The notes under the pieces were generated by a model. The model was not told where the DNA came from and ran no database searches. It saw only the letters and a program-made list of their open reading frames with translations. Shown in pieces: positions 1 to 7,945 of a stretch of DNA of 64,000 nucleotides. Both the position numbers and the translations under genes were made by a program. The stretch's first letter is position 1. Every line of letters begins with the position of its first letter. This DNA comes from Cytobacillus purgationiresistens (lineage in GTDB: Bacteria; Bacillota; Bacilli; Bacillales; Cytobacillaceae): the NCBI RefSeq assembly GCF_030813235.1, contig NZ_JAUSUB010000006.1, positions 62,001 through 126,000 on the forward strand, read 5' to 3'.

Positions 1-18
1 GCTGCTGAAAGGATATGA
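1..18 (+). CDS. 3' tail of a gene cut by the window edge
   Basis: The first 18 bases read as five codons (Ala-Ala-Glu-Arg-Ile) and a TGA stop, just ahead of the next gene. The tight junction suggests an operon whose upstream member lies outside the window. Too little is present to name it, and chance reading cannot be excluded. Confidence 0.3.
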   Translation, partial: AAERI

Positions 19-20
19 CA

Positions 21-392
21 ATGACTAGGATACCGGAAAATGATCGTGATCTTATTGAACAGGCCATATACTTACCCATGATAGTCATCATTCTTGAACG
101 TGATTTGCAGATAATTGAAAAGGCACCATTTAAGATTAACCGTCCTTATCTAACTCTTGTGGAAAATACACTGAAGAAGGTGCAACGGGACCTAAAAGAA
201 GTAAGAGACAAAATGAGGAAAGGTAATATGAAGGTTCATCAAATTAGCCATGATGACACTTTTACGATGTTTTCATTCCTATATAAGGGATATGAAGAAC
301 AACATAATTATTTCAATCCACGACTTAGAAATAAGTGTGAGGAATTATTAGATTTTTACCTAAACAAAAAGGACTTTAGAACTATAACGTAG
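21..392 (+). CDS. Conserved small phage protein of unknown function
   Basis: A 123-residue, mostly helical, charged protein with no signal peptide or membrane segment. An in-frame ATG lies at 15, but the ribosome binding site AAAGGA (8-13) is only one base from it, whereas it is seven bases from the ATG at 21, so I chose 21. The distinctive pattern near the C-terminus is H-N-Y-F-N-P-R-L-R-N followed by a helix ending in L-L-D-F-Y. I associate this pattern with small Bacillus prophage proteins of unknown role, but I cannot assign a function. It sits on the plus strand, opposite to the late genes, in the accessory end of the prophage. Confidence 0.6.
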   Translation: MTRIPENDRDLIEQAIYLPMIVIILERDLQIIEKAPFKINRPYLTLVENTLKKVQRDLKEVRDKMRKGNMKVHQISHDDTFTMFSFLYKGYEEQHNYFNPRLRNKCEELLDFYLNKKDFRTIT

Positions 393-424
393 TAATATTA
401 TAGTTAGAAAGGAGGTAATCATAA

Positions 425-610
425 GTGAAATACGAGCCTTTGGGCTTTATTGAAAGTGGTGTTACTTACCATATCTGTGCAGATAAAAAAACAGTAACTG
501 TAACTGCCAAAATAGGGGCAGTTGTAATCAAGTGCACAGGAGTGACATTTAAGGAAACAATTGCAGAAGCAAAAAGATTAATTAATAATGAACTTCATTC
601 TAAAATTTAG
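425..610 (+). CDS. Small hypothetical protein (61 aa)
   Basis: The start is GTG, preceded by a very strong ribosome binding site AAAGGAGGT (408-416) eight bases upstream, which makes this a convincing gene despite its size. The protein has alternating beta-strand-like stretches (V-T-V-T-A, G-A-V-V-I-K-C-T-G-V) and a short C-terminal helix. There is no signal or membrane segment. It follows the previous gene by 32 bases, probably in the same transcript, and ends directly at a terminator. I do not recognise a family. Confidence 0.6.
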   Translation: MKYEPLGFIESGVTYHICADKKTVTVTAKIGAVVIKCTGVTFKETIAEAKRLINNELHSKI

Positions 611-611
611 A

Positions 612-645
612 CTCCTCTCTTTTGAGAAGGGTTATTTTTTTTATG
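612..645 (+). terminator. Intrinsic terminator after the 61-aa gene
   Basis: Immediately after the stop codon, CCTCTC-TTTT-GAGAAGG can fold into a short stem with one bulged A. It is followed by a run of Ts (about 635-643). This ends the plus-strand accessory operon starting left of the window. Confidence 0.55.
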
Positions 646-696
646 TCAAAGAAGGACAAATGACCTACATGAAGAATTTTAATAATAAGGGGCGTG

Positions 697-817
697 GTGA
701 ATTATAAAGCTTGATAATGAGTGGGTTGAGTTGATTATTGAAGCAAAGTGTTTTGGTATTACTATAAATGAAATTAAGTTGTTTTTTAAAATGAATTCAC
801 AAAATAAACATAGATAA
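697..817 (+). pseudogene. SinI-like anti-repressor remnant, probably frameshifted
   Basis: Frame 707-817 encodes 36 codons beginning K-L-D-N-E-W-V-E-L-I-I-E-A-K and ending N-K-H-R. This matches the SinI dimerisation domain, which in B. subtilis binds the SinR repressor through a helix with the same L-D-x-E-W-V-E-L-x-x-E-A-K pattern. That frame has no ATG, GTG or TTG start: a stop (TGA, 699-701) lies three codons upstream. A well-placed GTG at 697, with AAGGGG (687-692) ahead of it, is in another frame and stops at 714. A single inserted base near 706-709 would join the two. I therefore call it a broken or non-canonically started SinI-domain gene. The domain match is clear; functionality is doubtful. 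Confidence 0.55.
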
Positions 818-839
818 AAATTGAAAAGGAGTAAAACTT

Positions 840-1541
840 ATGAAATTTATTTATCCATGCAAGGAGTGTGTCACTACCGAGAATTATAGTATGAATTCTA
901 TAGATATGAATGATACAGGAGATTATACTTTTGAATGTAACTATGGTCATACATCAAATTTAACAATTTATGATGAGAAGTTTTCTATTCTATATGATAT
1001 GGGAGCACTCGCTTTATTTGACGGATATTATAGAGAAGCAGTTTCAAGTTTTGCTGCATCATTAGAAAGGTTTTATGAATTTTTTATTAAAGTACTCATA
1101 GATAAAAATGATGTTCCCTTTGCTGAGTATGAAAAAACGTGGAAATTAGTTTCTAAACAATCCGAAAGACAGATAGGCGCTTTTTATTTTTTATACGTAA
1201 CAGAATTCACAAAAGCTCCGCCTAAAATCCCTAATCAAGAAGTTGAATTCAGAAATAAAGTCATCCATAAAGGGTATATACCTAGCAAGAAGGAAGCATA
1301 TTCCTATGCTAAGTTTATTTTTGAATATATAAAAGAACTTATGCTACTTTTAGTTGACCATCAAAAAAACATTCTTAATGTAGTTTTTCAAAAGAATTCT
1401 GGAAAGGGTAAAAACTTTGTAGAAAATGAATTTATTTCATACCTTTTACCAGTTAATTTATCTAAGTCGCAACTCTCAAAGAGAAAGTTTGATGAATCAA
1501 TTGATGAATTTAAATATAATAAAGGTCTCTACGAAAAATAA
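840..1541 (+). CDS. Zinc-ribbon plus HEPN-like protein, candidate phage-encoded RNase/defence factor
   Basis: The 233-residue protein starts with a cysteine pair (C-K-E-C, residues 7-10), followed by a Cys and a His at about 33-37, suggesting a small zinc-binding domain. The middle and C-terminal part is helical and contains R-N-K-V-I-H-K-G (about residues 138-145), fitting the R-x4-6-H motif of HEPN domains. Many HEPN proteins are RNases in toxin-antitoxin or abortive-infection systems. The start has a ribosome binding site AAAAGGAG (825-832). The gene is monocistronic with its own terminator, in the accessory end of the prophage where lysogenic-conversion genes accumulate. HEPN is inferred from one motif plus fold propensity; a DUF without nuclease activity is the alternative. 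Confidence 0.55.
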   Translation: MKFIYPCKECVTTENYSMNSIDMNDTGDYTFECNYGHTSNLTIYDEKFSILYDMGALALFDGYYREAVSSFAASLERFYEFFIKVLIDKNDVPFAEYEKTWKLVSKQSERQIGAFYFLYVTEFTKAPPKIPNQEVEFRNKVIHKGYIPSKKEAYSYAKFIFEYIKELMLLLVDHQKNILNVVFQKNSGKGKNFVENEFISYLLPVNLSKSQLSKRKFDESIDEFKYNKGLYEK

Positions 1542-1543
1542 CC

Positions 1544-1573
1544 GAAGCCCCTCAAATGAAGGGCTTCTTTAAT
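1544..1573 (+). terminator. Terminator after the HEPN-like gene
   Basis: GAAGCCC (1544-1550) pairs with GGGCTTC (1561-1567) across a 10-base loop, followed by TTTAATTCTTTT. It lies two bases after the stop codon. Confidence 0.75.
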
Positions 1574-1801
1574 TCTTTTACTTTACGCAAATTGCAAATT
1601 TGATATGTATCATAATAAAACTATTTAGGTTTTTTCATATTACACTTATTCTTTTGGATAGAAAAACTCTATTAGAGAAAATATAATGTTATCCCCAAAA
1701 TACAAATAACCTTTATCCCATATTATGAATTATTTGAAATTACCCGTTAATATCAACTTAATTACCTATTATTTGTAAATAGTATATTAGGAGGATGAAA
1801 A

Positions 1802-2179
1802 TTGGAAAGTATAAAATTAGAAGATAATATAGAGGTATTAAAAAATATTTATAAAATGTCAGATGATTTATTGGATTCAATTATTGGTACTAAAAAAGAT
1901 AGCAACGAATACTATGAATCAATTGAAATCTCTACTCTATTAACCCACATGGATAGTATAGATGAAACTGAACGATTATATTTTATAATTGATTCTTTGC
2001 ATAATAACTTAGGATTAAGCTATGAGACTTTGGCTATTTACAGTAAAGTAAGTACCCAAAAATTTAAAGATTTTTTAAATGACCCAAACAAATTAAATGA
2101 GAATGAAAAGTTTACCCTAGCCGTTAGAATTATGCTACTTCATTTTATTTTCAAAGAAAAGTATTTAATTGATAATTAA
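1802..2179 (+). CDS. Small HTH-like protein of unknown function
   Basis: A TTG start is preceded by AGGAGG (1790-1795). The 125-residue protein is acidic and helical. Its second half contains a helix-turn-helix-like pattern: L-G-L-S-Y-E-T-L-A-I-Y-S-K-V, then a loop and a second helix (K-F-K-D-F-L), ending in a hydrophobic helix (V-R-I-M-L-L-H-F-I-F). This resembles small Bacillus HTH-domain proteins of unknown target. It is monocistronic, preceded by an AT-rich 230-base region where I see no clear promoter, and followed by a strong bidirectional terminator. It may be a regulator expressed in the lysogen. Confidence 0.5.
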   Translation: MESIKLEDNIEVLKNIYKMSDDLLDSIIGTKKDSNEYYESIEISTLLTHMDSIDETERLYFIIDSLHNNLGLSYETLAIYSKVSTQKFKDFLNDPNKLNENEKFTLAVRIMLLHFIFKEKYLIDN

Positions 2180-2183
2180 TTTT

Positions 2184-2217
2184 AAGCCCCTCTCAATTGA
2201 GAAGGGCTTTATTTTCA
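2184..2217. terminator. Bidirectional terminator between accessory gene and endolysin
   Basis: AAGCCC (2184-2189) and GGGCTT (2204-2209) flank the self-complementary TCTCAATTGAGA. Plus-strand Ts follow; on the minus strand the hairpin sits just after the amidase stop codon, so it can serve both converging transcripts. Confidence 0.75.
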
Positions 2218-2218
2218 A

Positions 2219-2905
2219 TTATAGTACTCTTAATACTTGTCCAACACGAATTGTATAGTTAGCATCCAACCCATTCCAGTTACGGATTTGTTGAATCGTG
2301 CTGCCATATCTGCGTGATAATGCATAGCCTGTATCACCAGAAACTACAGTATGGTAAACTGCTCCACCAGATGGCGTTAAATTAAATGCTCGGACTAAGC
2401 CGTTCACATGACCTTGAGCAATAGCTTGAATAAAGGATGACTGTTTCAACTTGTTTGCATCGGCTACAGTATCAATAAATCCATTCTCTGTTAAAAGAGC
2501 TGGCATTCTTGTCTCTCTTAGAACATGGAAATTAGCTTGCTTTTTACCGCGATCACGGAAATCAACTACTTTCAAAATTTCTTCATGAATAAGGTTCTGA
2601 TAAGTGGTTGTTGGTGCGCCTAAACCAGGATAAATATAATCTTCATACCCTGTACCGCCGCCAGCATTGATGTGAATGGAGAGAAAGAAGTCCGCTCCCC
2701 AAGAGTTAGCATCATTCGTTCTTTGTGCAAGTGATAGAGTTTGATCTCCTGTGCGACTCATACGAACATCAGCATTACTATAATTTCTTAATAAATCTCT
2801 TACTCTTGTAGCAATCTGTAAGGTTAATGCTTTCTCCTGTAAACCATTACCTACTGCACCTGGATCAGTACCGCCATGACCTGGATCAATATAAATTTTT
2901 ACCAT
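2219..2905 (-). CDS. N-acetylmuramoyl-L-alanine amidase endolysin with LysM
   Basis: A zinc-dependent amidase (Amidase_3 family) that cuts between N-acetylmuramic acid and the stem peptide, releasing phage at lysis. Residues 1-175 carry the expected zinc and catalytic set: H10 in D-P-G-H-G-G, E24, H78 in S-I-H-I-N and E140 in L-L-T-E-N-G-F. A C-terminal LysM domain (about 185-228; Y-H-T-V-V-S-G-D-T...V-G-Q-V-L-R-V) binds peptidoglycan. There is no signal peptide, so it depends on the holin encoded just upstream. The start has AAAGGAGAGG about eight bases ahead. It is the last gene of the late operon and ends at the bidirectional terminator. Confidence 0.93.
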   Translation of the reverse strand: MVKIYIDPGHGGTDPGAVGNGLQEKALTLQIATRVRDLLRNYSNADVRMSRTGDQTLSLAQRTNDANSWGADFFLSIHINAGGGTGYEDYIYPGLGAPTTTYQNLIHEEILKVVDFRDRGKKQANFHVLRETRMPALLTENGFIDTVADANKLKQSSFIQAIAQGHVNGLVRAFNLTPSGGAVYHTVVSGDTGYALSRRYGSTIQQIRNWNGLDANYTIRVGQVLRVL

Positions 2906-3027
2906 AATAAAACCTCTCCTTTATCATTGTTTTTTGTGATTTATATAGATAAGCTTTTATGAACAAACGAGTCTACATTGAAAACACCCCCTTTAGAGCA
3001 ATAGAAAAGGCCGCCCTTGTGGACAGC

Positions 3028-3297
3028 CTATTTTTTAAGGAATTCATATTGTCTTGCTAAGTTACTATCCTGAATACCTCTTGTTGTTGGGTCATTTACC
3101 GCATTCCAAACGCTAATAATCACCAATAAAACAACATAGGGATTTGAAAAAGCGTCAATCAATAAACTGAACAAAGACGCCCAAGTTGTTATGTCCTGCG
3201 CTGTTATTCCAAAATAACCAAGAATCGGAATAATAAAGGACAGAAGTAGCTGCCCAATAAATACCGGGTTTTTAAATCGTATTTTCCAGTTAATCAT
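3028..3297 (-). CDS. Phage holin, phi-LC3 type
   Basis: An 89-residue protein beginning M-I-N-W-K-I-R-F-K-N-P, with two hydrophobic helices (about residues 12-32 and 45-65) and a charged C-terminus containing D-P-T-T-R-G-I-Q-D-S, the signature of the phi-LC3 holin family. It forms membrane lesions that let the amidase reach the wall. An in-frame GTG exists at 3306, but GGAGG overlaps it almost directly, while the ATG at 3297 has GGAGG nine bases upstream, so I chose 3297. It lies between the XhlA-like gene and the amidase, the usual lysis cassette order. Confidence 0.88.
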   Translation of the reverse strand: MINWKIRFKNPVFIGQLLLSFIIPILGYFGITAQDITTWASLFSLLIDAFSNPYVVLLVIISVWNAVNDPTTRGIQDSNLARQYEFLKK

Positions 3298-3302
3298 ATT
3301 AA

Positions 3303-3575
3303 TCACCCTCCAATTTTAATTGCTGCATAAAAAATGGCCACAGCTCCACCGATTAACGCAGCAATAAGCGCGTTTGTAATCGATCGCCGTAACCATTTAG
3401 TATCATCTTTAATCTCTGATAAAGTAACTTTTATATATTTGATATCTCTTTCGTGCTCATCAGTTCTTTTGGTCAATTGTTCAATTTTTTCATCTTGTTT
3501 CTTTTCGTGTTTTTTAATTTCTTCAATATCACTCTGGATTTTCTGCTGCCAAATATCCAAGTTATTTACCTCCAT
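3303..3575 (-). CDS. xhlA: XhlA-like lysis accessory protein
   Basis: The 90-residue protein has a long charged coiled coil (residues 5-65, rich in K-K-H-E-K-K-Q-D-E-K heptads). One C-terminal transmembrane helix (about 68-88, A-L-I-A-A-L-I-G-G-A-V-A-I-F) follows the K-W-L-R-R-S-I-T-N motif typical of XhlA. In PBSX, XhlA assists holin XhlB in membrane lysis. Its C-terminal end overlaps the upstream side of the holin gene, indicating coupled translation. Confidence 0.85.
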   Translation of the reverse strand: MEVNNLDIWQQKIQSDIEEIKKHEKKQDEKIEQLTKRTDEHERDIKYIKVTLSEIKDDTKWLRRSITNALIAALIGGAVAIFYAAIKIGG

Positions 3576-3611
3576 GCCCTTGCCCTCCTCTATAACAAAG
3601 ACCCAGTAAGG

Positions 3612-3755
3612 TTATGCTGCCGGGTCATAGTCCACGGCTGTAATTTGTTTGTATTGTTCCTTTGTAATCCAGGAAGCTATAACAAATATTCTTACGTCGT
3701 CCTTAGTGTAAAATCCCTCATCATAGTATCCTTTAATAGGTTTAAACCAGTCCAT
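3612..3755 (-). CDS. xkdX: XkdX-family small tail protein (47 aa)
   Basis: The start ATG (3755-3753) is preceded by AGGAGGGG. The product begins M-D-W-F-K-P-I-K-G-Y-Y-D and contains Y-T-K-D-D-V-R-I-F-V and W-I-T-K-E-Q-Y, the XkdX pattern. XkdX genes lie between tail-fibre and lysis genes in PBSX-like phages, exactly as here. The molecular role is unknown. Confidence 0.85.
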   Translation of the reverse strand: MDWFKPIKGYYDEGFYTKDDVRIFVIASWITKEQYKQITAVDYDPAA

Positions 3756-3767
3756 TATATACCCCTC

Positions 3768-4184
3768 CTACACTAGATTATTTTGCGCTAAGATTAATAA
3801 AATTGAAGCGTTCTGCTCTTTTATACTTTGCAACTCTATTTCTTTTTGAGCGCCATTCACTATTAAAAAAGCGTTCTGCTCTTTTAGTTTTTGTAACTCT
3901 ATTTCCTTTTCCGCATTGATTTTTAGAACAGAAGCTAGCTGTAGTTTCACAGCCAGCAATTCCTCTGCTGGCGTCAAAGGGTCTTTTGGTGGATTATCCA
4001 ATACTTCTTCCCACGCTGTTTGAATATCTTCCAAAGTAGGTAAGGGAACGTCGTTATAATCCCAATGTGCTATTGACTGTCTACCTTCAACATCTGCTGT
4101 AATAACATAATCTACGTTAGGGACTGCATCTGGATATAACCTTCTTATGGCTGCGTCAAAGTTCATATTAGAAGAAACTGTCAT
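3768..4184 (-). CDS. xkdW: XkdW-like protein with duplicated coiled-coil repeat
   Basis: Residues 1-65 have the XkdW-like pattern (A-I-R-R-L-Y-P-D, later W-D-Y-N-D-V-P-L-P-T and W-E-E-V-L). In PBSX the counterpart lies between the fibre gene and xkdX. From about residue 72 the protein becomes a helical tail with an imperfect internal duplication: K-E-I-E-L-Q-K-L-K-E-Q-N-A and K-E-I-E-L-Q-S-I-K-E-Q-N-A, 22 residues apart and also visible in the DNA. It may help assembly or attachment of the tail fibre, whose gene overlaps it by 17 bases. Confidence 0.75.
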   Translation of the reverse strand: MTVSSNMNFDAAIRRLYPDAVPNVDYVITADVEGRQSIAHWDYNDVPLPTLEDIQTAWEEVLDNPPKDPLTPAEELLAVKLQLASVLKINAEKEIELQKLKEQNAFLIVNGAQKEIELQSIKEQNASILLILAQNNLV

Positions 4185-6006
4185 AATCTTTACCCCCTAG
4201 TTCGGTGACAATAAAATAGTTAAATCTAGAGTCATGATAACGCAAAGCAAATTCATCCCATTGAGAAGTTTGCCCAACGTATACGTAAAGTTCCACGTAA
4301 TCCCCGGCTTTTAGATTAAGCACTACTGACCCGCTAACAATCTGTTCAAAGTTGTATGTTGTCGAAGGTGTTTCTGCTCTGTTTCTTACATTTCCAATGA
4401 CAGCTTTTTCACTGTCATTTACATATAACTTCAATTCGAAGTTTTGATAGACATATGGTGACTCAAAAAATGCACTAGCATTGAATAGATATAGCCCATC
4501 ATATCTAGCTGTATATCTCATATTGGATACATTATAATCATTACCTGAGTCACATAATTCCCGGGAAAAGTTAAGTTTATTATTTGCTCCTTTTGTTAAC
4601 GCTTGTCTTGTACCTGTTGATGGTGTAGTTGCTACAACATAGGATGAATTATTTAATTTTCGCCATCCTGTCCAAACATTATTATTAACATAATTTGTAA
4701 ATAAATTATTTCTATGATCAGTTGCCCATACATATCCATAAGCTGGATTTACACCTGTAAGATGAATAAATCCTCTAAGTGTATCAGGAATATCAGGTAC
4801 GTTAGAATGAGCATAAAATGTATGCATTCCTACACCTAAGTCTATAAGAGTAGGTAATAAACTTTGTGAAGAATTTGATAAACTAATTTTTGGGGTTCCA
4901 TTAGTTAATGTTAATGGAGGCGTTTGAGCAAACTTATCAATAGCTTGTTTAGTTCTTTGAGCTGTCATTAGTACACTATTACTACTCCCAGCTTCTGCTT
5001 CTGCCTGACTAGCAGCTCCATAGTTTGGAACATTCCCTAAACCTACTTGATTTTTTGTAGTGTTATGCGGATTGTCATTCTTTTGCTCATGGGCGTTGAC
5101 CTTCGATTGTGTCCCATCTACAGTCTCGATCTCTTTCCATCCTTTAAAAGCGCCATCAGAATGAACAAATCCTTTGAACATCCTTCCGTCATAGTTCCTA
5201 GTAACAACGAATTGTTTCATTTTCTCAGATAATGCAGCTGACTCCTCTGTTTCTGTTACATCAATATTGAACCAAGAAGAATCATTTGTTAATGGTCCGT
5301 TTGTTATCGCACTTCCCCCGGCATAATACTGGCCTGCTTCCAATGTTAAAATATCAAAAGCTGAAGAAAGCTTTGTTCGATAATTGTTATTTAAAGAAGT
5401 CCATTTTGACCATTTGCCATTATTTAAATTCCGATGATGGATTCTTGTTGAGCTAATACTCGTTCTTATAGCGATCTGAGTTTTATATGTGTTTGCGTGT
5501 TTAATGTGAATAATATAATACCAATTAGAACCTTCTGGGGCATTACCTAAATTTTGTCCTCGATAAAATCCAGATAAATCAAGTAAGTTTAAATCAGTGT
5601 CACGGATATCTTTAGCCACATCACCCACTCCAAAAGATTTCGCCCAATTGATGGCTGCCGTTTCAGCTGCTGTCGCTTTACTTTGTGCTCCTGAAGTTGT
5701 TTCATATTTATTATCTGCTTCTTGTTTAGTGTATGCACCAACTTGAGTCGCAGTTGTTTGATGAGGATTCCCTATATTATCCGCATGGCTATCAAATTCT
5801 GCCTTGCTCGCTTGTCTAATATTGGTCACATTGCCTAGACCTACTTGTTCAGCTGTAGTATTATGTGGGTTGTCTTTAAGATTAGCATGTGCATCAACCT
5901 TTTGCTGTGCTCCCGTTGGTGTTTCCTTGTCATTAATTTCTCTTCCTATATCGTTAAGATCATCTGGTTTAACAACCTCGCCATAGGTCCAATCTACTTT
6001 TGCCAT
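4168..6006 (-). CDS. Tail fibre / receptor-binding protein with C1q-like head
   Basis: The 612-residue protein starts with a virion-attachment stretch (M-A-K-V-D-W-T-Y-G-E-V-V). It then carries phage tail repeats of the type N-P-H-N-T-T-A-E-Q-V-G-L-G-N-V (about residues 46-60, 77-92 and near 310-325). The middle contains two W-x-W-type surface-binding modules (K-W-S-K-W near 200; V-W-T-G-W-R-K-L near 448). The last 145 residues form a beta-rich C1q/TNF-like jelly roll (Y-T-A-R-Y-D-G-L-Y-L-F-N-A-S-A-F-F), a frequent trimeric receptor-binding head. It is the most likely host-range determinant of this phage and sits at the end of the baseplate genes. Confidence 0.85.
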   Translation of the reverse strand: MAKVDWTYGEVVKPDDLNDIGREINDKETPTGAQQKVDAHANLKDNPHNTTAEQVGLGNVTNIRQASKAEFDSHADNIGNPHQTTATQVGAYTKQEADNKYETTSGAQSKATAAETAAINWAKSFGVGDVAKDIRDTDLNLLDLSGFYRGQNLGNAPEGSNWYYIIHIKHANTYKTQIAIRTSISSTRIHHRNLNNGKWSKWTSLNNNYRTKLSSAFDILTLEAGQYYAGGSAITNGPLTNDSSWFNIDVTETEESAALSEKMKQFVVTRNYDGRMFKGFVHSDGAFKGWKEIETVDGTQSKVNAHEQKNDNPHNTTKNQVGLGNVPNYGAASQAEAEAGSSNSVLMTAQRTKQAIDKFAQTPPLTLTNGTPKISLSNSSQSLLPTLIDLGVGMHTFYAHSNVPDIPDTLRGFIHLTGVNPAYGYVWATDHRNNLFTNYVNNNVWTGWRKLNNSSYVVATTPSTGTRQALTKGANNKLNFSRELCDSGNDYNVSNMRYTARYDGLYLFNASAFFESPYVYQNFELKLYVNDSEKAVIGNVRNRAETPSTTYNFEQIVSGSVVLNLKAGDYVELYVYVGQTSQWDEFALRYHDSRFNYFIVTELGGKDYDSFF

Positions 6007-6007
6007 T

Positions 6008-6289
6008 TTATCCCTCCTTAATCTCTATAGTTTGAATCATCAATTGATCAGTTGTAACGGGGATGTTCACATCATTTGAGCTGATTATTTTATTTTGGCT
6101 ATCAACTAATTCAATCTTGGTAATAAGCGAAATATCAGAGGCAAAAACGATATAATTTAAAACCATTACGTTATCACTAACAGACTTTACCTCAAAATTA
6201 GAAATCGAAAAAGTACCGTTAAGTACTACTTTTGATACTCTCTGATCTGTATATTTTGCAATATCATTTTTAAATGATGCAGATATCAT
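6008..6289 (-). CDS. Small baseplate/fibre-region protein (PBSX-like)
   Basis: The 93-residue beta-rich protein contains V-S-K-V-V-L-N-G and A-S-D-I-S-L-I-T, seen in proteins lying between XkdU and the fibre in Bacillus phages (sometimes mislabelled ketopantoate hydroxymethyltransferase). Its start overlaps the end of the XkdU gene by four bases (ATGA), so translation is coupled. A structural role at the baseplate periphery or fibre adaptor is inferred from position only. Confidence 0.6.
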   Translation of the reverse strand: MISASFKNDIAKYTDQRVSKVVLNGTFSISNFEVKSVSDNVMVLNYIVFASDISLITKIELVDSQNKIISSNDVNIPVTTDQLMIQTIEIKEG

Positions 6290-6873
6290 TTAATGATCAT
6301 CTCCGTTCCAAGTGATCCAAAAGGCTTTTCGCCAAGCTTCCAGGTATCATCAAATTTATAATTCCAAGTAATTTCTCTTTTCGATATGTTTTCAACTAAT
6401 TTAATGACATCCTTCAGGGCTGTTTGTTGCTGATAATACAAGTTTGCAGGGATTGTAGTTTTAACTGTGTACTCAACTTCCTTAAATACGGCAGCTTCGT
6501 CTATGGCAGCTATTACTGTTAATATAAAATTCACTGGATCTACTTCTACAGTAGTTCTACCCTTCCCGACAAGAAAGTCTAATCTCTGCTGTAAATATCG
6601 AATAGTAAAAGGTGGTTTCGTTTGGTATCTATTAAGGATACGCATTTTACGGAAATCAAGGGATTCTATGGTTGGGTCGGCTTGAATGCCTAACATTCTC
6701 TCGCGTCTTTCAACTGCCGCCTCACTAGAAGATAAAACGAACTGATCATCATAAACCTGTTCTAACGCCAGATCAAGCTTTTCAAGTTCAATTGTCTCCG
6801 TTATATCAAGTTCCATAAATTCTAATATTTGACGGTAAAAATCAGGAAGATGCTGCATAATTCTTTCAGCCAT
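6286..6873 (-). CDS. xkdU: Baseplate protein, XkdU/YmfQ family
   Basis: The 195-residue protein has the YmfQ (DUF2313) layout: an N-terminal M-x-x-x-L-P-x-F-Y motif, a long helix of acidic and leucine residues, then R-x-x-M-L-G-I-Q-A-D-P-T-I-E-S. A beta-rich C-terminal half contains T-V-E-V-D-P and ends with a W-N-Y-K-F motif. In Mu-like and PBSX-like contractile tails this protein follows the gpJ-like baseplate protein and links it to fibres. It overlaps the xkdT gene by eight bases. Confidence 0.85.
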   Translation of the reverse strand: MAERIMQHLPDFYRQILEFMELDITETIELEKLDLALEQVYDDQFVLSSSEAAVERRERMLGIQADPTIESLDFRKMRILNRYQTKPPFTIRYLQQRLDFLVGKGRTTVEVDPVNFILTVIAAIDEAAVFKEVEYTVKTTIPANLYYQQQTALKDVIKLVENISKREITWNYKFDDTWKLGEKPFGSLGTEMIIK

Positions 6874-7945
6874 TTATGGTCACCGTCCCTAATATCGGTA
6901 TTTCTTCATCTTCTAGGATTACGTTGTTAGACAAACCGTTTAGTTTTGTATCAAATACATCTTCAACCCCTTGTATGGTGACTATTCGAGCCTCTATTTG
7001 TGACATTCGAACAGTTAGAGTTTGATTGGTCCAGTCGTTTCTTAAATAGAGAAAATAGTCTTCGATTACTTTTTCAATCTCAGATTGCACCTGCCCTATA
7101 GTAGTGCCGGTTAATAAGACAATCACGGTCTCGACATTAATAGATTTACTTTGCACACCTGTTATAGTCACTTGATGCCCAATTGGGGCTATCCCAAGAC
7201 CTACTCCTCCATTCACTTCTGGATCTACATTTGTTTGTACAGTGTTGATTAATTCTTTAGTTGGAGCACTGTAATCACTCGCTATGAAGGTACATTTAAC
7301 AGTTCCACCACCCTGCCATACAGGGTAAACTTTCGTTCCGCCGACTCCATCAATAGCGTTTATTTTTCGTTTATAATCAGCAATATTTCCACCAAAAGCC
7401 GGTTCGTTTACGGTATCGTAATATCGTTGTCTTAGGTGTTCATCTGTTTCTTCGTCTGCACCTGGTACGATCACTTCACCTAGTTCAGCTCGTCCCAAAC
7501 GCTCTATAGGTTCAACTGGAATTAAACCACCAAAATCTATATTTCCTACTTGCCCAGCAGTCTTTGCTATTACTCTATAATTCCCAGCGCTTACTTTATC
7601 ACCGATCTCATAATTAATACTGTTTAATTGAAAAAGAGCACCCAACGGAACATCATCATGGGGATTACCATTTGCATCTGAGATTGTTGCTTTTCTAACA
7701 GCGTAGGTTGCAGGATCACGATTAACACCGAATTCACCAACACGCTTATCAAGATCCTCTCCATCCGCTGTGTAGGCAAATGTCCTTAACAAAAGCAAGT
7801 CCATGTACGTATATGTTTCTGCTAGCTCCATTGCTGCAGGGGCCAGAGCATCATAGATAATGGATCCTTCTCGTTTATCAACATCATCCGTTACTCGATC
7901 AAGCATATCCTGCAATACATTTTCAAAAGTTTTGTGTTCAAACAA
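6866..7945 (-). CDS. xkdT: Baseplate J-like protein XkdT
   Basis: A 359-residue baseplate J/gp47 family protein (P2 gpJ homologue) forming the wedge of the contractile baseplate. Recognisable features are the N-terminal M-L-D-R-V segment with R-E-G-S-I-I-Y-D-A-L-A-P-A, the P-A-F-G-G-N-I-A-D-Y-K motif, G-V-G-G-T-K-V-Y-P-V-W (about 190-210) and the C-terminal G-V-E-D-V. It overlaps both neighbours by eight bases, typical of a translationally coupled baseplate block. Confidence 0.92.
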   Translation of the reverse strand: MFEHKTFENVLQDMLDRVTDDVDKREGSIIYDALAPAAMELAETYTYMDLLLLRTFAYTADGEDLDKRVGEFGVNRDPATYAVRKATISDANGNPHDDVPLGALFQLNSINYEIGDKVSAGNYRVIAKTAGQVGNIDFGGLIPVEPIERLGRAELGEVIVPGADEETDEHLRQRYYDTVNEPAFGGNIADYKRKINAIDGVGGTKVYPVWQGGGTVKCTFIASDYSAPTKELINTVQTNVDPEVNGGVGLGIAPIGHQVTITGVQSKSINVETVIVLLTGTTIGQVQSEIEKVIEDYFLYLRNDWTNQTLTVRMSQIEARIVTIQGVEDVFDTKLNGLSNNVILEDEEIPILGTVTING

